Positions 5,579-8,098 of a DNA stretch of 8,098 nt are shown here, one piece after another. Source of the DNA: Desulfobacterales bacterium (GTDB lineage: Bacteria > Desulfobacterota > Desulfobacteria > Desulfobacterales > C00003060); assembly GCA_030629475.1 (NCBI GenBank), contig DAOVOU010000075.1:1-8098 (forward strand). Reading direction: 5' to 3'. Position numbers and translations under genes: made by a program. Under the pieces are notes generated by a model. That model was not told the DNA's origin. It saw only the letters and a list, made by a program, of their open reading frames with translations, and searched no databases. Position 1 is the first letter of the stretch. Each line of letters starts with the position of its first letter.

Positions 5579-5926
5579 ATGAGCAAATACATGCAATTGA
5601 CGATTCGCATCCGCCCCTATTACAAGAAAAGTTTTAAGAAGGCATACCCAAGACTTGCCCATCGCCTCAGTTATCTGGATGAGGCATGGGTGGAGGAGAA
5701 TCCTTCACTCTTTGAAATCATAGGAAAGCTTGACCAACTCCTGTACCAACTGGAAGGCGATCCGCCTTTTAGAGAGCTTCTCCTCCAGCACAGATCAGCC
5801 CTTCACAGACTCTACGAGGACATAGAGGAACGTATTGGCGACTGGCAGCTAGCAAAAGCCGATCAGCTTCTGTATAGAATAGAGGATATTTTTGACGACA
5901 TAGAAGACGAGTTGGGCGGGTTATAG
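5579..5926 (+). CDS. Acidic helical protein of unknown function
   Basis: I do not recognise this 115-aa protein. It begins with ATG at 5579 and GAGGA about nine bases upstream, a good ribosome-binding site. The N-terminal 28 residues are basic and tyrosine-rich (IRIRPYYKKSFKKAYPRL). The rest is strongly acidic and predicted to be helical. An internal near-duplication is visible: DQLLYQLEG at 52-60 and DQLLYRIED at 95-103, each in an amphipathic helix, with LHRLYEDIEERIGDW between them. This suggests a small helical bundle or a protein-binding module. There are no cysteines, signal peptide or membrane segment, so it is probably cytoplasmic. It lies downstream of the radical SAM gene on the same strand, but 337 bp of repeats separate them, so co-transcription is uncertain. 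Its TAG stop falls inside the hairpin at 5918-5950. It lacks the features of a RiPP precursor such as a GG-type leader and a Cys/Ser/Thr-rich core. Confidence 0.75.
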   Translation: MSKYMQLTIRIRPYYKKSFKKAYPRLAHRLSYLDEAWVEENPSLFEIIGKLDQLLYQLEGDPPFRELLLQHRSALHRLYEDIEERIGDWQLAKADQLLYRIEDIFDDIEDELGGL

Positions 5927-5950
5927 GAAACGTCGGGGTTCCTATAACCC
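5918..5950 (+). terminator. Perfect 12-bp hairpin overlapping the stop codon
   Basis: GGGTTATAGGAA (5918-5929) pairs without mismatch with TTCCTATAACCC (5939-5950) across a nine-base loop. The TAG stop codon of the preceding gene is at 5924-5926, within the left arm. No T-run follows, so it is not a standard intrinsic terminator. It may act as a 3'-end stabiliser or as a terminator for the convergent gene pair. Confidence 0.55.
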
Positions 5951-5995
5951 ATTGAAATAATGGCTCTGTCGGACACTATTATCTCTCGCCTCACG

Positions 5996-6036
5996 AATGG
6001 AATGATGGAATGGTGGAATAATGGAATGGTGGGAAC
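5996..6036. repeat. Degenerate TGGAATR tandem repeat
   Basis: The stretch is built from about five imperfect copies of a TGGAAT(G/A)-type unit. The unit TGGAATGGTGG occurs at 6007-6017 and recurs with slight change at 6022-6032. It lies between the acidic protein gene and the convergent Cys-rich gene. No coding or regulatory role is apparent. Confidence 0.5.
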
Positions 6037-6076
6037 AAAAAATTGCAGAGCGAAATGGGGCCAAGTTGGGCTTTTA

Positions 6077-6361
6077 TCATGCTTTTCTCTTCGACGTGAT
6101 AGCCTCTATCTCCTGGCGGATGAGTTTCTTTCTGGACCAGCGCTGGAGCTTTCCGATCAGGCCATATTCATAGGCCTGGTCCACCTTTTCTTCCTGTAGC
6201 TTGAGGCCTTCAGGGCCGCGCATGGCTGCCTGGAGGCACGACTTGGCACAAGGGCACCTCATACATTCGGGCGGGATTGTGCGTAATCCCTCCTCGCCTA
6301 CAGGAAAAACCGTGTCAAGCTGACCAAAGCACTCTGGGCGGCCTGTTTCGTCATCAACCAT
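6077..6361 (-). CDS. Small cysteine-rich conserved hypothetical protein
   Basis: This 94-aa protein has a cysteine cluster: Cys11 in PECFG, then Cys33-x2-Cys36-x-Cys38-x3-Cys42 within PPECMRCPCAKSC. It is followed by a helical, charged C-terminal half (LQRWSRKKLIRQEIEAI). The pattern CFGxLDTVFPxGExGLRxxPxxCxxC, then CLxxAM, resembles small proteins I associate with deltaproteobacteria, for which I know no function. The cysteines could bind zinc or an Fe-S cluster. No signal peptide is seen. The ATG at 6361 has only a weak AAGAGAA ribosome-binding site directly before it. It is convergent with the acidic protein gene and divergent from the porin, with which it shares the intergenic region 6362-6785. 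Confidence 0.7.
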   Translation of the reverse strand: MVDDETGRPECFGQLDTVFPVGEEGLRTIPPECMRCPCAKSCLQAAMRGPEGLKLQEEKVDQAYEYGLIGKLQRWSRKKLIRQEIEAITSKRKA

Positions 6362-6661
6362 TTCTCTTATACCTGATCCAAGGGATATTCTTGTCTCTCA
6401 CCCCTATACAGTCGTTCCTCTCAAAAAATCAGACAAAGTCTTTTCTCTGATCGTTCTGATAGCTCGAGCGACCAGAGGGAGCACGCGAAAAACCGCTCAT
6501 CACCGTTTGACAGTCGGATTCTCAGTACCACAGAGATGGAAAAAAGGAAAGCCTTAGACGAATCAGAGACGCCGCGTCAATCGATTATTAGACTGTCGCC
6601 GAGCGTCATAAATCCCGCTTAAACATCCTCTTTTAGCACTCTCCACCAATTAACCAATTAA
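6362..6661. other. Intergenic region, nothing firm identified
   Basis: These 300 bases between the divergent Cys-rich gene and the porin hold no plausible gene. ATCAGA (6428-6433) and TCTGAT (6446-6451) make a small inverted repeat, and GCTCGAGC (6462-6469) is a short palindrome. I saw no convincing promoter for the Cys-rich gene. The identifiable regulatory site begins just to the right, at 6662. Confidence 0.4.
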
Positions 6662-6715
6662 TTGTAACAAAACATTAACAAATCCGTAATCATTCTGAGA
6701 CATCTTTGTTTTAAT
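6662..6715 (+). promoter_or_regulatory. Probable PhoB (Pho box) promoter of the porin
   Basis: Four heptamers recur at exact 11-bp intervals, separated by AT-rich tetramers: TTGTAAC (6662), CATTAAC (6673), CCGTAAT (6684) and CTGAGAC (6695). PhoB binds direct repeats of CTGTCAT-like heptamers with 4-bp AT-rich spacers. The first three units fit a CTGTAAC-like variant well and the fourth is weaker. A -10-like TTTAAT lies at 6710-6715, eight bases after the last heptamer, with no -35 hexamer, as in PhoB-activated promoters. It would start a leader of about 60-65 nt before the porin ATG. Confidence 0.55.
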
Positions 6716-6773
6716 CCTTGCTGCTGGCAGATGGCTACTTGCCACATCTTGAGGCACTAAAACTACTTTCAAC

Positions 6774-6779
6774 AGGAGG
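6774..6779 (+). promoter_or_regulatory. Strong ribosome-binding site of the porin
   Basis: AGGAGG lies six bases before ATG 6786, an almost ideal Shine-Dalgarno and spacing. It is consistent with an abundant outer membrane protein and fixes the start. Confidence 0.85.
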
Positions 6780-6785
6780 AAACAG

Positions 6786-8098
6786 ATGAAAAAATTACAG
6801 TTGAGTGTATTGCTCTGTGCAGTTTTCGTGCTTTTGACCAACATTCAGGCCAGGGCAGGCGACCTGGTGGATATCTTAGAGAAAAAGGGAGTCATTACCG
6901 AGGACGAGGCCAGGGAAGCGAATGAGGATAAGGCCAAAGAAAAAAGTCTTAAGGTCTTAGAAAAGATCGATTTCAAAGGAGATCTAAGGCTCCGCCATGA
7001 TACTCAGTGGAGGACTGAAAAGAAAGCGGGTAAAGACGAAGAAAAATATCACCGCAACCGTGAGCGGTTCCGCCTCCGTTTAGGTATCAAAGCAAAAACA
7101 ACAGAGACCACGGAAGTTGGCGTCAGGTTGGCTTCCGGATCTGGTTACCAGAATACGACGAACCAAAGTTTTGATGAACATGCGAGAGGTAAGAAGATCT
7201 TTATCGACTTGGCCTACGCGTCTTGGAAAACTGCGGATTTTCTTAAGATCACGGGTGGAAAACATAAGAATCCACTTTTTACGGCACCCCTGGTCTGGGA
7301 CCCTGACGTCAATCCGGAAGGGGTTTCTGAAAGCCTCAAATTTGATATCACTGACAATGTCGAGATCTTTGCAAACCTGGGCCAGTGGTTCATCGAGGAG
7401 TTGAAATTAAAGGACACTGACAGTGATCCCACCCTCCTTGCATATCAATTGGGCACCGCAATCAAGCCGGCCAAAACCATGAAGCTTGAGTTTGCCGCCA
7501 CCTATTATGATTTTGTGAACCTGGATACCATGCAGTATGGCGACCTGACTGATACCACAGGATTCTTGGGATACAATCATAAACACAGCCAGCAAATGAT
7601 CTTCGATGGCGACGGAAAGCTTCTCAATGAATTCGGATGCTGGGAACTGGGAGCAAAACTCAAGATAAAAGAGGTCCTGCCCGTACCATTTTCCGTCTTT
7701 GGAAGTTATATCAAGAACGCGGATGCCGATATTGATGAGCTCATAGAGAAAGGAGTCGATCCCGGAGACAGCGATCCTGCAAAACTGGAAAAATATTCAG
7801 GTGATGATCGCGATTCAGGCTGGCTTGTTGGCCTGTCTGTGGGAAGGAAGAAGAAAAAAGGAGATTGGTATGCAAAATACCATTACCAGGAATTGGAGGA
7901 TTATGCCTTTCCGGCTGTATTCGTTGACTCCGACTTCCACGGTGGAGGAACCAATAACAAGGGGCATTATGTACATGGCCGGTATTATCTTGCAGACAAT
8001 ATCCAGGCCAGGGCCACCGGTTTCTTTACCGAGCGTGAGGATGAGAGCAAGGACGGGAAAAAGGATGAAGACCGCATCCAGTTAGACATAGTCATTAC
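6786..8098 (+). CDS. Putative outer membrane porin (Porin_5-like), 3' end beyond window
   Basis: The frame stays open from ATG 6786 to the window edge (437 codons), so the C-terminal strands are missing. Residues 1-24 are a Sec signal peptide (MKKLQLSVLL, hydrophobic core, cleavage after ARA at 22-24). Residues 26-58 form a short charged helix (LVDILEKKGVITEDEA, then Lys/Glu-rich) typical of the N-terminus of deltaproteobacterial putative porins. From residue 61 alternating beta strands begin (IDFKGDLRLR, ERFRLRLGIKA, TEVGVRLASGSG), followed by FLKITGGKHKNPLF and LVWDPDVNPEG, features of the Porin_5 putative porin group. It would form a beta-barrel channel in the outer membrane. The upstream Pho-box-like array suggests induction under phosphate limitation and possibly phosphate or oligophosphate uptake. 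Selectivity cannot be read from the sequence. Confidence 0.85.
   Translation, partial: MKKLQLSVLLCAVFVLLTNIQARAGDLVDILEKKGVITEDEAREANEDKAKEKSLKVLEKIDFKGDLRLRHDTQWRTEKKAGKDEEKYHRNRERFRLRLGIKAKTTETTEVGVRLASGSGYQNTTNQSFDEHARGKKIFIDLAYASWKTADFLKITGGKHKNPLFTAPLVWDPDVNPEGVSESLKFDITDNVEIFANLGQWFIEELKLKDTDSDPTLLAYQLGTAIKPAKTMKLEFAATYYDFVNLDTMQYGDLTDTTGFLGYNHKHSQQMIFDGDGKLLNEFGCWELGAKLKIKEVLPVPFSVFGSYIKNADADIDELIEKGVDPGDSDPAKLEKYSGDDRDSGWLVGLSVGRKKKKGDWYAKYHYQELEDYAFPAVFVDSDFHGGGTNNKGHYVHGRYYLADNIQARATGFFTEREDESKDGKKDEDRIQLDIVI

Noticed and set aside
5161..5610. A 149-aa minus-strand frame
   Set aside because: It spans the end of the radical SAM gene, the repeats and the start of the next gene in antisense. 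No coding signal supports it.
6724..6745. Sigma-54 promoter before the porin
   Set aside because: TGGCA and TTGCC are present, but GG and GC are separated by 13 bases instead of the required 10. The Pho box with TTTAAT is a better promoter.
7801..8085. A 94-aa plus-strand frame near the right edge
   Set aside because: It is an alternative frame within the porin gene, which stays open to the window end.

Overview
The window looks like chromosomal DNA from an anaerobic Desulfobacterota (deltaproteobacterial) lineage. This is an inference from gene style: a Porin_5-type outer membrane porin, cysteine-rich small proteins of a kind I associate with sulfate and metal reducers, a cobalamin radical SAM enzyme, and many short intergenic repeats. 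No marker gene fixes the taxon. There are no rRNA or tRNA genes, no autonomous transposase and no CRISPR array.

Left part (1-2223), minus strand. From right to left: a complete M29 aminopeptidase (1009-2208), a 5'-truncated HD-domain hydrolase abutting its 3' end (674-997), a hairpin with a T-run facing the other way (619-669), a small zinc-ribbon-like protein (333-566), and a cupin fragment (61-282) whose end runs into a dispersed repeat. Two of these loci are broken, so the stretch is partly decayed.

Centre left (2224-2743) has no gene. It is packed with palindromes: a nested inverted-repeat element of about 140 bp, a short GC hairpin, a further inverted repeat of about 75 bp, and the leader of pgsA.

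Centre (2744-5926), plus strand: pgsA (phosphatidylglycerophosphate synthase), a 620-aa B12-binding radical SAM protein resembling RiPP-maturation radical SAM proteins, a 337-bp gap filled with REP-like and 63-bp modular repeats, and an acidic helical 115-aa protein of unknown function whose stop codon lies inside a strong hairpin.

Right part (5927-8098): a cysteine-rich 94-aa protein on the minus strand, then an intergenic region of about 425 bp, then a porin on the plus strand that runs off the window. Just upstream of the porin are four heptamers at exact 11-bp spacing followed by a -10-like hexamer. This is the layout of a PhoB box array, so the porin is probably induced by phosphate starvation.

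The genes do not form one obvious pathway. The most interesting items are the radical SAM enzyme without a visible substrate and with an expanded Fe-S cysteine loop, the Pho-box-controlled porin, and two 63-bp repeats with identical ends but unrelated 27-bp centres.
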